Shown: positions 34,588 to 44,950 of the stretch, piece after piece
How the letters are laid out: each line of letters begins with the position of its first letter
Position numbering within the stretch: position 1 is the first letter of the stretch
NCBI GenBank assembly: GCA_028274465.1
Contig: CM051456.1
Location: 87,220,753 to 87,284,752 of the forward strand
From: Plantago ovata
Lineage: Eukaryota; Streptophyta; Magnoliopsida; Lamiales; Plantaginaceae
Direction of reading: 5' to 3'
Length of the DNA: 64,000 nt
Notes under the pieces: model-generated
What the model was told of the DNA's origin: nothing
What the model saw: the letters and a program-made list of their open reading frames with translations, nothing else
The model's database searches: none
Translations under genes and position numbers: made by a program

Positions 34588-35757
34588 CTCCTTCGCCATT
34601 CCTACCGACCCTTTTTACTTTTATCGTTTTGTTTTTCACTCCGACTTCTAGTCAGTAACTAGACGATTTCTGTTTAGGTGTTCTGTCCGATAGCTCTTAA
34701 CTCGCTGTGCTTTTGAGGATCTTTGCTTGCAAGTTTAAGGTGAGTGTTCACCCCAAAGTTATTTATTTGCAAAACCTGGAAGGCTATGTGCTATGCATGT
34801 TTTGGTTGTATTCTGTTTGGTACTGACTCTTCTGCATGAACATTTCTCGATATCTCGAGTACTATCTGTTACTGTTTGTATATTCTGTTTGTCTGTATCT
34901 GTTATGTTTGTTTCTGTGTGACCGGTCGATTAGGTAGTAATTAGGTAGACTTGGGTAGTGTGGACTATCGGGTTTATTTAGTTATTGCCTAGTCTATTCC
35001 CTTTTAGGCGCGAGTCAGAAGTCGCTGAGGTCTATTAGGGTCGTAGGATCTGTTTCCCCAAAGTACACGGGGCTCTGTTCTGTCTAGAGTTGTAAACCCT
35101 CTAGAGGGAGTCACAAGGGCATTCTGGGAGTAGGAGTAACAAGGCGGGCTGCACCAACGGACTTCACTTATCTGTTTCTGTCTGTCCCTCTGTTCTGTTA
35201 TCTGTTTCTGTTACTGTCTTATTTGCTACAAATGTTTTTGTTTTCAAAACTGTTTACTGTTATGTCCTTTTTAAAATAGAACCTCACTGAGATCCTTTAT
35301 CTCACACTCTTTCTGTTTTCAAAATCCCTTCCTTGTAGATTCTGCAGAAGGAGACCGAGTCTAGACGTCCATCGACTGAGAGCGGGAACTGGGGCATTCG
35401 TTGGGATTTTGTTTTAAAATAAGAAGAAAAACTATTTATATTTTTCACTATCCGTTACATTCTTTTGAAATTTTTATAGTTACCGCTGGATATTTTGAGT
35501 CTGTTTGCGCATTGGCGCCAAGTTCTGTTATTGCATTTATTGTGGACCATTGTCCTTTGGATTTTCAAATGTTTCTTTTTCCGATTAAAAATATTTCATT
35601 TTAAAATCCGATACCGTTACAAGTAGATTGCATAATCAAAGACCAATAAGAGTCAAAAGATTTATTGCTGATAGTTATCTTTCAGTAAGTTTACAAAAAG
35701 TTCAGAGATAACTACACAAATCAGCAAACAAAACTAAACAAAGCTTTTACAAGGGAC

Positions 35758-36978
35758 TTAAGCTCTTTCAGCAGAAGATTTTCTCAGAATCTCCCTTACA
35801 CTCTTCTCAGCAAGCGCAGAAAATTCAACACATTCCTTTTCGTAATCTTCAAGTAGCTTACGGACTTCGAGCTGAATGATCCTTGCGTTCTTGCAGGCGG
35901 TATAATGATGTTTTTCAACATTCATTTCTTTGTAGTGCAACACCCACAAGTGCATGCCCCAATTGCTGGCATGGAGAAGTTGTGTATCTGAAATTCCCTT
36001 GTTAGCATGAATCTTCCTTAACAAAAGAAGATCTTCTTCTTGATCCTTGGCACTGAGATAGAAATACTCATAAGGAATCAAGCCATATTTCTTCTTTGAC
36101 TTCTTGGTTAAAGGGTCAGAGTAATAGGCAACATCAATTGGTTTAATTAGATCAGGTTCTTGCTTCATTTGCTTGCAGATTGATGTTCTTCTTACCAAGA
36201 CTTCCAGATTCAGCCATCTCCCAGCAATGTTTCTTGGGAAGGGAGGAGGATCCCTTTCTTTTCTTTTCACCTTCAATTCAATTCAAGCGTACATTTGATT
36301 CAGTACAGCAGTTGGAAAGAAATTATTTGCCAATACATCTTCCAGCTTTAAGATCCAACAACCATGAACATTTCTGATCACATTTTGAGTTGTTTCCTCA
36401 TTGTTGGTCTTTGTATATTCAATGCCGGAGCCAATGGCAATGCTGGCTAGCCTCTTTTCTTCCTGTCTTTGCCTTCTTCTTCTTGACTTTGCATTTTCTT
36501 GATCTCTTGCTGAAGATCTTGAGTCAGAAGAGAAATGTTTTGAGTGGCTAGACGGAGTACGGGATGTGATTGGTCTAGCTCTTATAGCTTGAGCTATTGT
36601 CTGATTGTCATCATCATCATCATCTTCATTCAGATCTTGATGACTCTCAGTGTGACAGTATTCATGAGTTTCAGCAGAAGTTTTTCTCTTTTTCGGATTT
36701 GCTGAATTCAACTCAGAATCTATTTCAGCTTGTCTTTTAGAACTTTTCTCTCTTTCAGCAAGAGGTTCTATTGTCAATGGCGCTTCAGCAGGGGTTTTCT
36801 TTCTTGAAGATTTTCTTTGTTTATCTTCCCCCTTAGACATGGATTGCATCATTGGAGTAATGTGCAAAGAAAAGAACTCATTGCAATTTTTAGCAAGAGT
36901 ACTTAGGCTATTGTACTTCATAATAATTGTCTGTTGATCAGAGGTCAACTTTGACAATTCTTGTTTTATACTCACCAA
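35758..36978 (-). pseudogene. Element B extra ORF, C-terminal part
   Basis: Two same-frame pieces, 36283-36978 and 35758-36276, are separated by stop codons. The first is charged (EDDDDDDNQTIAQAIRARPI) and ends in a folded-looking part (HGCWILKLEDVLANNFFPTA). The second includes KSKKKYGLIPYEYFYLSAKD and ends SSAERA. The N-terminal side is cut by the Cassandra insertion at 37040-37833. The element A copy at 62863-64000 is very similar. Its role is unknown. In SIRE-lineage elements an ORF in this place is often called env-like, but no signal peptide or membrane segment was seen here. Confidence 0.75.
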
Positions 36979-37199
36979 GTTCTCCTCATGTCTGCGCTCA
37001 TTGTCGACTTTGTCTTCAATGAAAGTCTGAGCCTTTTTCTGTAACGACCCGACCCACTAACGGGCCGAGACCCAGCCCAACGGGCCGGCAAGGTTACTCA
37101 TGGGCGCTCTCCGGGGTGATATGCTGGCCCCACAGACCAACACGGGTTCTAATCCGCGCACTTTGTCCTCACTCGTGCGCGCACCGGGAACTTCCCAGT

Positions 37200-37255
37200 G
37201 GGTCACCCATCCTAGAATTACTCCAGAGCAAGCACGCTTAACTCTGAAGTTCTTC
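37200..37255 (-). promoter_or_regulatory. 5S rRNA-like segment in Cassandra 3' LTR
   Basis: On the minus strand it contains AAGTTAAGCGTGCTTG-like and CTAGGATGGGTGACC blocks as in plant 5S rRNA, spanning the internal Pol III promoter region (here with AGAGTTAAGCGTGCTTG). It is not a complete 5S gene. The second copy lies at 37690-37745 in the other LTR. Confidence 0.88.
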
Positions 37256-37689
37256 TAGGTGGATTCCCGAAAAGAAAGGTGCACCTTGTTGGTATGAGTA
37301 GCGTTCTCAACCCTTTTAAGCCTCTGAAATCTGGGGCGTTACCATCACCCCCTCTTAAATTGCGCAACGTCCTCGTTGCGCGTTGTCCCGAGACCAACCA
37401 TCCGTGCAGGATTCTAGAGGTGGCCCCTACGGGCTCAAGAGGTGGCTCCCACCGCCCATACAGTGTAGCACTTTTCCCCGTATGGCACTTAGCTCCTGCA
37501 GTTCCGGATAGTCCCGCTTTGATACCACTTGTAACGACCCGACCCACTAACGGGCCGAGACCCAGCCCAACGGGCCGGCAAGGTTACTCATGGGCGCTCT
37601 CCCGGGTGATATGCTGGCCCCACAGACCAACACGGGTTCTAATCCGCGCACTTTGTCCTCACTCGTGCGCGCACCGGGAACTTCCCAGT

Positions 37690-37745
37690 GGGTCACCCAT
37701 CCTAGAATTGCTCCAGAGCAAGCACGCTTAACTCTGAAGTTCTTC
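37690..37745 (-). promoter_or_regulatory. 5S rRNA-like segment in Cassandra 5' LTR
   Basis: It is the same as 37200-37255 apart from one base (GAATTGCTCC for GAATTACTCC on the plus strand). Confidence 0.88.
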
Positions 37746-37838
37746 TAGGTGGATTCCCGAAAAGAAAGGTGCACCTTGTTGGTATGAGTAGCGTTCTCAG
37801 CCCTTTTAAGCCTCTGAAATCTGGGGCGTTACATTTTC

Positions 37839-40237
37839 AATGCAGACTTTGCCAGTTTGAGTGCTTGACTGACATCTTCTTCATAGCTTTTGTGATGTAG
37901 ACTTATGTCTTTCTGAGCTATGGTAAGAGAAGTAGTGCATTTCAGCACAGTAGCCAATATTTTGCCGATGTCAAGCGGTCTCTCTGCAAGCAGTGCATCG
38001 TCTTCAGCTTTGCAGGCTTTGTGGAATTCCATTAGTCCCAAAATTCTTGGAGTAAAATCCTCCACATGTGGAAACAACACTAAAGTCGGAGTTAAGGAAT
38101 GAACTTTAAGCTCAGTAGCGAATTGATCATCTCTGGTCAGCAAATGGCTTCTTATATCATCTCCTACATCATTTTCATCATCAAGAGGAGGAATTGTAAC
38201 CACTGCGGGTTCACCTTTCTTTGTTTGATCATCCTCATTTGCTGAGAGATCTTCTTCGTCATCAGATTCATCAAGGCCAGCAACCTTGGTTCCTAAATGT
38301 GTAGCTTTATTCCCTTTTGGTTGAGTGGTTGCTGATGGCAACGCTTGAGACTCAACAACTGGAGTTTCACCAGTAGTGACTTTTGATTGAGTGGTTGTTG
38401 AGGGCAACGCTTGAGACTCAATAACCGGAGTTTCACCAGTAGTAAGAGGAAGGGAGGGGACTTCCGTAGGCTTCACTCCTGAAGATTGAGCAATGTTGAG
38501 ATTCTGCGTATGCCTTGCATGAATCTGTAGACTGTTTTGAAGTGCTCTTTGATAATCTTCATCCAATTCTTCATCTTCAAGGTTTGGTTCAGTGACCTTG
38601 GCATCGAGTAAAGATAAGTCGGCATCAGAGAGCTTGTTTTTGCCTAGTTTCAATTCAGCGCGCTTTCTGGCGTACTCTTCTTCAGTTTCAGCAACTTGTT
38701 CAGTTGCTGGAGTACTTGTCTCAGCAGGAGCAGGATTGGATTCTTGTTGCTGACTTGGTGTATGATCAGCTTGCTGATTTTTAGTATCATGACGTTCAGT
38801 CTCAGCAACTGTCAGTTTAAGTCCACCAGCATCAGGACTAGGACCTTGATTATCATCAGCGTCATCCTTTTTGTCCTTAGAATATTTTCCTTCATCATCA
38901 CTTGGATCTTTAGGAATGTTTTCTTCCTCTTCTTCTTCATCATCGCCCGTCAGTATGACCAACTTAAGATGTTTGTACAGTGCGATACTTGTAACATCCT
39001 CTTCTTCATTGATTTTGTGGGGATCAGCCACCACGGGTACAAAGGAACCCTTGATCATCACAGCTTGTTCAGCTGGAGAGGCACTCTTGAATTTAGCTTT
39101 CATATTATCTCTAATTAGACCAATCAGACTTGAGCTCATGAGCTGAGAATATGTCAACTCTTCTGGAAGTATTGAGTGCACAAACGTCTCGAGTTTCAGC
39201 AGAGAAAGGCGCTTTTTCTCATTGGACAGATGGAGATGAAGATCAGAAAAGTCCATCCTTCTGTACCTTTGCCAGTTGCTGACAGACTTAGCAACTCTGG
39301 TCAAGGTATTTTTCTTGATGTCTGAGTAAAGTTCCTCTGAACTTACTTTCGGATCTTCAGTGATGTGAACCACTTCAGTGGTCTCCTTTTGAGCCTGAAA
39401 AAGAATAAAATTAAGTCCAGAAAAGTTTTGGAGAAAAGTTTTAGAGTCAAAAGCTGGAACATGATTTACCTGCTGAGATTCAACAAGCTCATGTTGCACA
39501 CTTGTTTGTGCTGGTACTATTTCCATTGCTTCAGGAGCTTGAGAAGCATCCTTGAATTGTTCATCCTGAAATAATTTTAAGTTAGATACAAACACTAAGT
39601 TTTCAGACTTAGTTGAATTACCAAAAACTTTATCTACCTGCTGAGCAGGAGGTGTTGATTCTGGTGCAGAAGTTTCAGCAATCTTCTGACTTGTATCTTG
39701 AGAAGTCTGTAAAGAAATCATTATATTAGCAAAAGAATGAGTTTCAGATAGTGAAGTTTTTCTTATGGTTGAGTTAACTACCCGCTGAAGAAGGGCAGGT
39801 GGTGACTCAGTCCTTTCAACAACTATAGTTTCTTCAGTATCTGGGATTTGTTCTTCAGCAGACTTCTTTTCTTGCTCTATTTGAGAAGGCTGTGCGGGTT
39901 CAACAATCTCCCTTGTCTCTGAAATGACAAGTTGAGCAGAGACATCTTGACCTTTGAGTTCACTGCTGGTCATGAAAACATCTACTGATTTGTTGGCGGT
40001 GTCTTCAATCTCCAATTCCATTTGCTGACTTAGTTCTGTCAGCACAAGCTGAACTTTGTCAATGGATGTTTTCGGTAAACTAGGTCCAATATTCTCAGCA
40101 TCACGAGATGCATCGTCGAATAATGTCTCTTGGGGTGTTTCAGCAATCTCTAGGACTTGAACCATTGCAGTCTCAGCAACTGGTTCTTCAGCAACTACGA
40201 TTTCAGCAACTTGATGAGTTGCTTGTTCAGCAACCAT
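37839..40237 (-). pseudogene. Element B extra ORF, central part
   Basis: A long frame (about 800 codons, ending just inside the Cassandra element) rich in Glu, Ala, Thr, Gln and Ser. Its VAE, IAE and AET peptides come from the recurring TTGCTGA-type DNA motif. Folded-looking parts are WQRYRRMDFSDLHLHLSNEK and HSILPEELTYSQLMSSSLIG. Acidic runs follow (DDEEEEEEN). Two short repeats contain TTGETPVIESQALPST-like text. A single-frame block of this size suggests selection until recently. The function is unknown. It may correspond to the env-like or additional ORF of SIRE elements. Confidence 0.7.
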
Positions 40238-40269
40238 CTTTTCAGCAGTATCAGCAAGTGCCGCAGTTC

Positions 40270-41457
40270 TCAGATCAATAGCAATATCACTTGCTGGTCC
40301 AGAGTCTGATCATCTAGATTATCTACAATGTAGATATCTGGGATTGAGGCAGGATTTTCGTTTCCACCGCCTTGAGGTCTCATCTCAACAGATGTATCAA
40401 CATTAAGTTGATTGTTGAAGGCTTCCGCAAACACTTCAACATTGCTGAAGTAGGTTTCAGTAACCACTTCATCAACATCTACTGGAGCTTGTGTTTCAGC
40501 AACTCCTGGAGTATCATCCGAAAGATCGTGGACAATTGGAACTGACTTGCAAGCCGGTGTTTTCTTCCTTGGGTTATTTGTCCGTTTTCTCTTAGGGACG
40601 GGGTTAGCTGATGACGCTGCAGTCTGAGTGTCATCATCAGCTTTCCTCTTTTTCTTCTTAGATTTTTCAAGTTTCTCTCCAGCAGCAGCATCAGTAGTTG
40701 CATTTTCAGCAACGGCTGTTGTACACGTACCTTGTTGATCACCATCTACAGCAGTTTCATCAACAACTTTTTCAGCTGTTGGAGCCTTGTCTTGCTGAGT
40801 AGTGGTGACAACATCTGCAGCTGTTGTATACCTTTCTTGCTGACTTGTGTTGACAACATTTGCAGCTGTTGTCTTCTTTGATTTCTTATCAGCAAGCTTA
40901 GGTGCATTTTGCTTGTAGAAGGCTCTTCCCACATTGCATACTGATTTCTTAATCGGCAATGGGTTTCTCAGCTGAATCCTGAAGTGTTCAAGGATATAGC
41001 ATATTTTTAGTCCATACATGACTGGGAAGGTAGGTGAGACCTTGTTGTCTTCAACCTTGACCTTGAATTTAGTAACACAATCAACAAGTCTGTTGAAAAT
41101 GTACTTTGCCCAGTTGAGCTCGGTTTTGTTCTCATGTATATGCATGAGCAGCCGCCACCTTCTCAAGCCTACTTGGTCTATTCCTCCGACTTGGGAGTCT
41201 AAGACTTTGATTAGTAGCAGAGCTACTAGACCAAGTGAATGGCAGAGATGCTTCCTCTTAACGTGCTTTGTCCAAGTCACGGGAGCAATCTCTCCTTTCT
41301 TCATTTTCTCATTTCTGACATCACTGTAGAAGGCTTCGATTTCTTCATCAGTGGCAGTGATGTCATCTTCAGTTCCAATGGTCGGAATCTGAAAGATGTC
41401 GGCTAAATCAGTCCATTTCAGGACGATTTGCACACCTTGAACTGTGGTGGAAATCAC
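40270..41457 (-). pseudogene. Element B extra ORF, N-terminal middle part
   Basis: This frame contains the most globular part of the extra ORF: VQGVQIVLKWTDLADIFQIP, then EIEAFYSDVRNEKMKKGEIA, then HVKRKHLCHSLGLVALLLIK and MYGLKICYILEHFRIQLRNP. It recalls the plant transposon-protein domain found in many plant repeats, but that match is only from memory of the pattern. A lysine-rich segment with KKKKRKADDD and KRKRTNNPRKK looks like nuclear-localisation sequence. It lies in a different frame from both neighbours. Confidence 0.7.
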
Positions 41458-41479
41458 TTTTTCAGTGACTCCTTGACCA

Positions 41480-41860
41480 TCAGTTAGAGTCTGGATTTCT
41501 GAATTGTTGTAGGAATTCCATTGTGTCTAACATACTCACTTTCTTAGGGCGAGAAGTTATGAAGAGAGTAAGGCCTTGTTGTTTTATCAAGTCAAGCCCC
41601 TCCTCATTTTCACCGTCAAGTTCTTGTTCATAGAAGTATCGTATATACTTCTCGCTGGAAAATCCGTCCCATTGCATCATCATTTCACACTTTGCAGTGT
41701 CTAGATATGCAGGCGGCATGGGTCTTTCTGTCACTCGGTCGTTCTTCAACACAATTTTCACTGTGTTGGTTGCCGGAGTTATAACCGGAGCAGTGCTTTT
41801 TCCAGCACTGTCAACCTTTGATGATTTAGAGGTCTTGGAGGACTGTCTCTTTGGGGCCAT
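41480..41860 (-). pseudogene. Element B extra ORF, start
   Basis: It opens MAPKRQSSKTSKSSKVDSAG, a basic head, followed by a folded-looking part (GFSSEKYIRYFYEQELDGEN). The same start exists in element A at 58843. It ends in a stop after 126 codons because of a frame change near 41500. The start is the first ATG after the non-coding spacer that follows pol. The ORF is apparently separate from pol, so it may need its own transcript or reinitiation. Confidence 0.75.
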
Positions 41861-42397
41861 TTCTTACATAGGGTGAGAAATGTACGAAAAATATTACTTT
41901 GCTTTTTGACCGGAGGTACAGTGAATTCAGGCAGAGGCTATAAAATTTGCAGAGAAAGAAAATGTGAGTTAAAGAATTTTGTCTTTCTCTAACTCCTTGT
42001 TTATATAGTATCTCTGATGTGCAAGAAGCTCAATCAATTTTGAGTTCTCAGCAAGGGTAAATCAGAGATTCAACAGCGTTAGTGGAGCCTTTGCATTAAA
42101 TGCGTAGTGGTCCACTAACAAAAGCCGTCAGAGCACTCTTTCTCTTTGCAATATTAACCGTCAGATCAAAAACTACTTTAAATCAATGGCCACGATTGTA
42201 TTTCATGTCATGATTATTAGCGAGTTTATCTGTGCCCGATTAACGTCACAAATTGATTTTACCTAGATTTATGGGATTTGATTGCTTGCTGAAGTAAACA
42301 AGAATCTTTTCAGCGAGTTTGTGTAACCAGCCTTGTTATTTGCTGAAAATTCCCCCTTAATCAAATATCTCATATTTCCTTAAATTAAAAGACATTT
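41861..42397 (-). other. Spacer between stem-loop array and extra ORF in element B
   Basis: It is non-coding and matched by 58320-58842 in element A. It includes CCACTACGCATTTAATGCAA-type text on the minus strand. It may hold the leader and promoter or splice signals of the extra ORF, which is inference. Confidence 0.5.
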
Positions 42398-42730
42398 CTG
42401 AGTTCCCATCTCAGTAAATTCTTTTTTGTCTTGAGATATCTTTTGGTAACATCTGAGAAGTGAGTTTGCTCTTTTCTGAGTTCCCGTCTCAAAATTTTCC
42501 TTTGATACTTGAATACCTGTTTCAGTATCTTTGAGGTTTTTCTCTTACTGAGTGCCTGTCTCAGCAAGTGATCAAGTTTTCTAACAAATACCCGTTTTGA
42601 AGGAATTACATGCTGAATGCCTGTTTCAGCAATCATGTAGTGACCTATCATTTCTTTTTAGAAGAAATCAGTGAAAAGAGCTTTTACTCAAATGACCATA
42701 CTTTGGCTTGCTGAATGCCTGTTTCAGCAA
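42398..42730 (-). repeat. Stem-loop array between pol and extra ORF of element B
   Basis: About seven short inverted repeats lie at 42398-42414, 42476-42490 (partly decayed), 42504-42529, 42546-42568, about 42584-42601 (decayed), 42611-42630 and 42708-42730. On the minus strand they read CTGAR-ACRGGNA-YTCAG, often extended by TTG before and CAA after. It is homologous to the array at 57957-58319. Confidence 0.8.
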
Positions 42731-42747
42731 TCTGCCAATTATATCCC

Positions 42748-44475
42748 TTATTGAGGTAATTCAATCAATCCAAGGTTATACCTTAACATTGCGAATCTAT
42801 TATCTGGTAGGGGCTTGGTAAAGATGTCAGCAAGTTGATCATCAGTACCTACTTTTACAACCTCAATATCTCCCTTTTCCTCATGATCTCTAATGATATG
42901 ATGTCTAATATCAATGTGCTTTGTGCTTGAGTGGAACTTAGGATTTTGCGTGATAGCAATAGCACTTGTATTATCGCAAAAGATTGGTGTTTTCTTTGCA
43001 GAAATACCATAATCTCTTAATTGTTGCTGTATCCATAGGATTTGAGCTGTGCAACAACCAGCCGCAATGTACTCAGATTCAGTAGATGAATTGGCAACAC
43101 AGGTTTGCTTCTTGCTGAACCATGATATTAATCTAGTACCTAAAAACTGACAAGTTCCAGAGGTACGTTTTCTATCAAGAGTTGATCTTCCATGATCAGC
43201 ATCAGAATAACCAACCAATTCAAGTCCAGAATCTTTAGGATACCATAATCCAACATTGACTGTACCTTTGACATATTTCAGTATCTTAAGTGCCTTTTTG
43301 TAGTGTGATTCTCTTGGATCAGATTGGAATCTTGCACACACACAAACAACATACTGAATGTCAGGTCTACTTGCTGTTAAATACAACAAGGAACCAATGA
43401 GCTTCCTATACTTGTGTTCTTCAACACTTTTATCTTCTTTAGTATAACCCAATTTGGTACCAACACTCATAGGGATCTTTTCAGGTTTTTCTTCCTCTTT
43501 GATCCTAAATTATATGAGCATTTCTTTCGCATACTTTGCTTGATTTATGAATATTCCATCTTTGAGTTGCTTGACTTGCAATCCTAGGAAATAATTCAAT
43601 TTTCATATCATACTCATTTCAAATTTGTTTGTCATGAGTTTGGCAAAAGCATCACAAAGTTGCTTGTCCTTAGATCCAAATATTATGTCATCCACATAAA
43701 TCTGAACTAAGAGTATTTTACCATCATGGTTCATGGTAAACAAAGTTTTGTCAACTTCACCTTTCTTGAAACCATTATCCAGCAAGAACTTAGCTAAGGT
43801 ATCATACCAAGCTCTAGGTGCTTGCTTTAGACCATATACAACTTTCTGAAGCTTGTATACCATTTTGGTTTCTGAGGGAAGTTGAAAGCCAGGGGGTTGT
43901 TCCAAGTAGACTTCTTCAGCAAGTTCACCATTCAAGAATGCACTTTTAACATCCATTTGATAAACAATGAAGTCATTGTGAGCAACAAAGGCCAAGAAAA
44001 GTCTAATTGCATCCAATCTTGCAACTAGTGCATAAGACTCATCATAGTCTAATCCTTGAGTCTGACAGTAACCTTGAGCAACCAAACGTACTTTGTTCCT
44101 TGTTACTTCACCAGACTCACTCAGCTTGTTTCTGAACACCCACTTTGTACCAATAGCTTTCTTGCCTTCAGTAAGAGGTACAAGTTTCCAGACTTTGTTC
44201 CTTTCAAATTGATCCAGTTCTTCTTGCATTGCCTTGATCCATTCAGAATGCTTTAGAGCTTCTTCTATAGTCTTGGGTTCAATTTCTGAAACAAAGCAAG
44301 AGAACAAAGCTTCTACTTCTACGACATTTGCTTCTTCAGCAAGTTCAAGAGTAGCAGATACTTTGGATCTAGTCACTTTGCGTTTGTCAATATCACCAAT
44401 CATATCTGTAGAGGGATGATCTCTAATCCATTTGTTAACGGGTTTTCTGCTCTTTGGATCTGGATAAGTTTGCTC
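42748..44475 (-). pseudogene. Element B pol: reverse transcriptase and RNase H, 5' truncated
   Basis: Reverse transcriptase (43603-44475) shows [40 protein letters not shown] and [13 protein letters not shown] stop near 43603 breaks it from the rest. RNase H (42748-43470) shows [48 protein letters not shown] and [11 protein letters not shown]. The domain order is as in Ty1/copia. Integrase, protease and gag are absent because the element is cut at 44475. Confidence 0.9.
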
Positions 44476-44593
44476 ATTAAATGCAAAGCATGCACGCGAA
44501 GGACATGAAGGATGGACCTTAAGAGTACTAGTTACTGGACTTTCCTTAATTTAGCACGGTTAATTGCTCATCAAAATTACAAGTTTCCTAACA
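44476..44593. other. Rearranged 5' LTR remnant of element B
   Basis: About 35 bp in plus LTR orientation (ATTAAATGCAAAGCATGCAC and onward, 44476-44510) are followed by about 83 bp of the LTR start in minus orientation, ending TTTCCTAACA. The LTR fragments are thus in opposite orientations and most of the 5' LTR, gag, protease and integrase are missing. This indicates a deletion with a small inversion. Confidence 0.75.
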
Positions 44594-44945
44594 CTCAGCA
44601 AGCAAATTCCTTTGAAGAATCAGCAGTTAGAAATGATCTCTGCTTTTACTGCAAAAAGCCTAGACACTTCAAAGAAAATTGTCCTTTGCTGAATGGCAAA
44701 TCTGCTGAAAAGAAGAAGAAGTTCAGAAGAGCTTTTATTGGTGAAGAAACGAAGAAGCTTCAAGCAAAAATCGATGCGTTGTGCATTGCTACTAGCTCCG
44801 AAGACAGTGAGGAAGAAAGCTCAGACACTGAAGATGAAGAAGCCACTCTTAACGTAGAGATTGGCAAGGAAGTTTGTGGAATAGCCATGGAAGCTTATCC
44901 AGATGTGTCAAACTACGAATTCTGCCTCATGGCCGGTCAGGTAAA
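44594..44945 (+). pseudogene. Element A gag, zinc-knuckle part
   Basis: It continues gag of element A after element B. CFYCKKPRHFKENC fits the CX2CX4HX4C zinc knuckle that binds element RNA. A lysine-rich part and an acidic region (SSEDSEEESSDTEDEEA) follow. It is cut at 44950 by element C, and the same text resumes at 53383. Confidence 0.88.
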
Positions 44946-44950
44946 CAGTC

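Larger units (their letters stand above)
32987..35621. mobile_element. Element F: solo LTR, 2635 bp, TSD AGTAG, Tekay-like ends
   Basis: It starts TGTAACATCCCC and ends ACCGTTACA. AGTAG flanks it at 32982-32986 and 35622-35626. There is no internal domain, so it is read as a solo LTR. TGTAAC...GTTACA ends and this length resemble chromoviral Tekay/Del LTRs; the lineage is an inference. Inside are a CGTGCC-rich stretch (about 33760-33960), a W-box-like cluster (34043-34152) and tRNA-like Pol III boxes (34533-34587). ORFs predicted in the GC-rich stretch are low-complexity and not credible. Confidence 0.82.
37040..37833 (-). mobile_element. Cassandra TRIM retrotransposon, 794 bp, TSD TTTTC
   Basis: Two 304-bp LTRs (37040-37343 and 37530-37833) flank a 186-bp non-coding internal region. 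TTTTC is duplicated at 37035-37039 and 37834-37838. On the minus strand the primer-binding site is TGGTATCAAAGCGGG (37527-37513) and a polypurine tract AAGAGGGGGTGAT lies next to the 3' LTR. Each LTR contains a 5S rRNA-like segment, the defining mark of Cassandra elements. LTRs differ at about four positions, including the last base of the 3' LTR. It is non-autonomous. Confidence 0.93.
18508..44593 (-). mobile_element. Element B: SIRE-like copia retrotransposon, minus strand, 5' half missing, inserted in element A
   Basis: B is flanked by CTCAA (18503-18507) and CTCAG (44594-44598), a 5-bp TSD with one mismatch. On the minus strand it holds a rearranged 5' LTR remnant (44476-44593), pol from just before reverse transcriptase, the stem-loop array, the extra ORF, a polypurine tract and a full 3' LTR. 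Gag, protease and integrase are absent. Nested in it are element D, solo LTR F and a Cassandra TRIM. Without these insertions and their duplicated target sites B is about 9.9 kb. It is the same family as A. Confidence 0.85.

Noticed and set aside
32987-35621. Complete retrotransposon with coding region between 32987 and 35621
   Set aside because: No retrotransposon domain is found in any frame and there is only one pair of TG/CA ends, so a solo LTR is the simpler reading.
37690-37745. 5S rRNA gene
   Set aside because: Only an internal part of 5S is present, and it lies in both LTRs of a Cassandra element.
38696-39146. Plus-strand ORFs with hydrophobic, membrane-like peptides
   Set aside because: They are antisense to the acidic part of the element B extra ORF. 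The same shadow ORFs recur antisense to element A at 61494-61944.
44594-44945. Separate zinc-knuckle gene
   Set aside because: The text continues gag of element A from 18507, after removal of element B, and continues again at 53383 after removal of element C.
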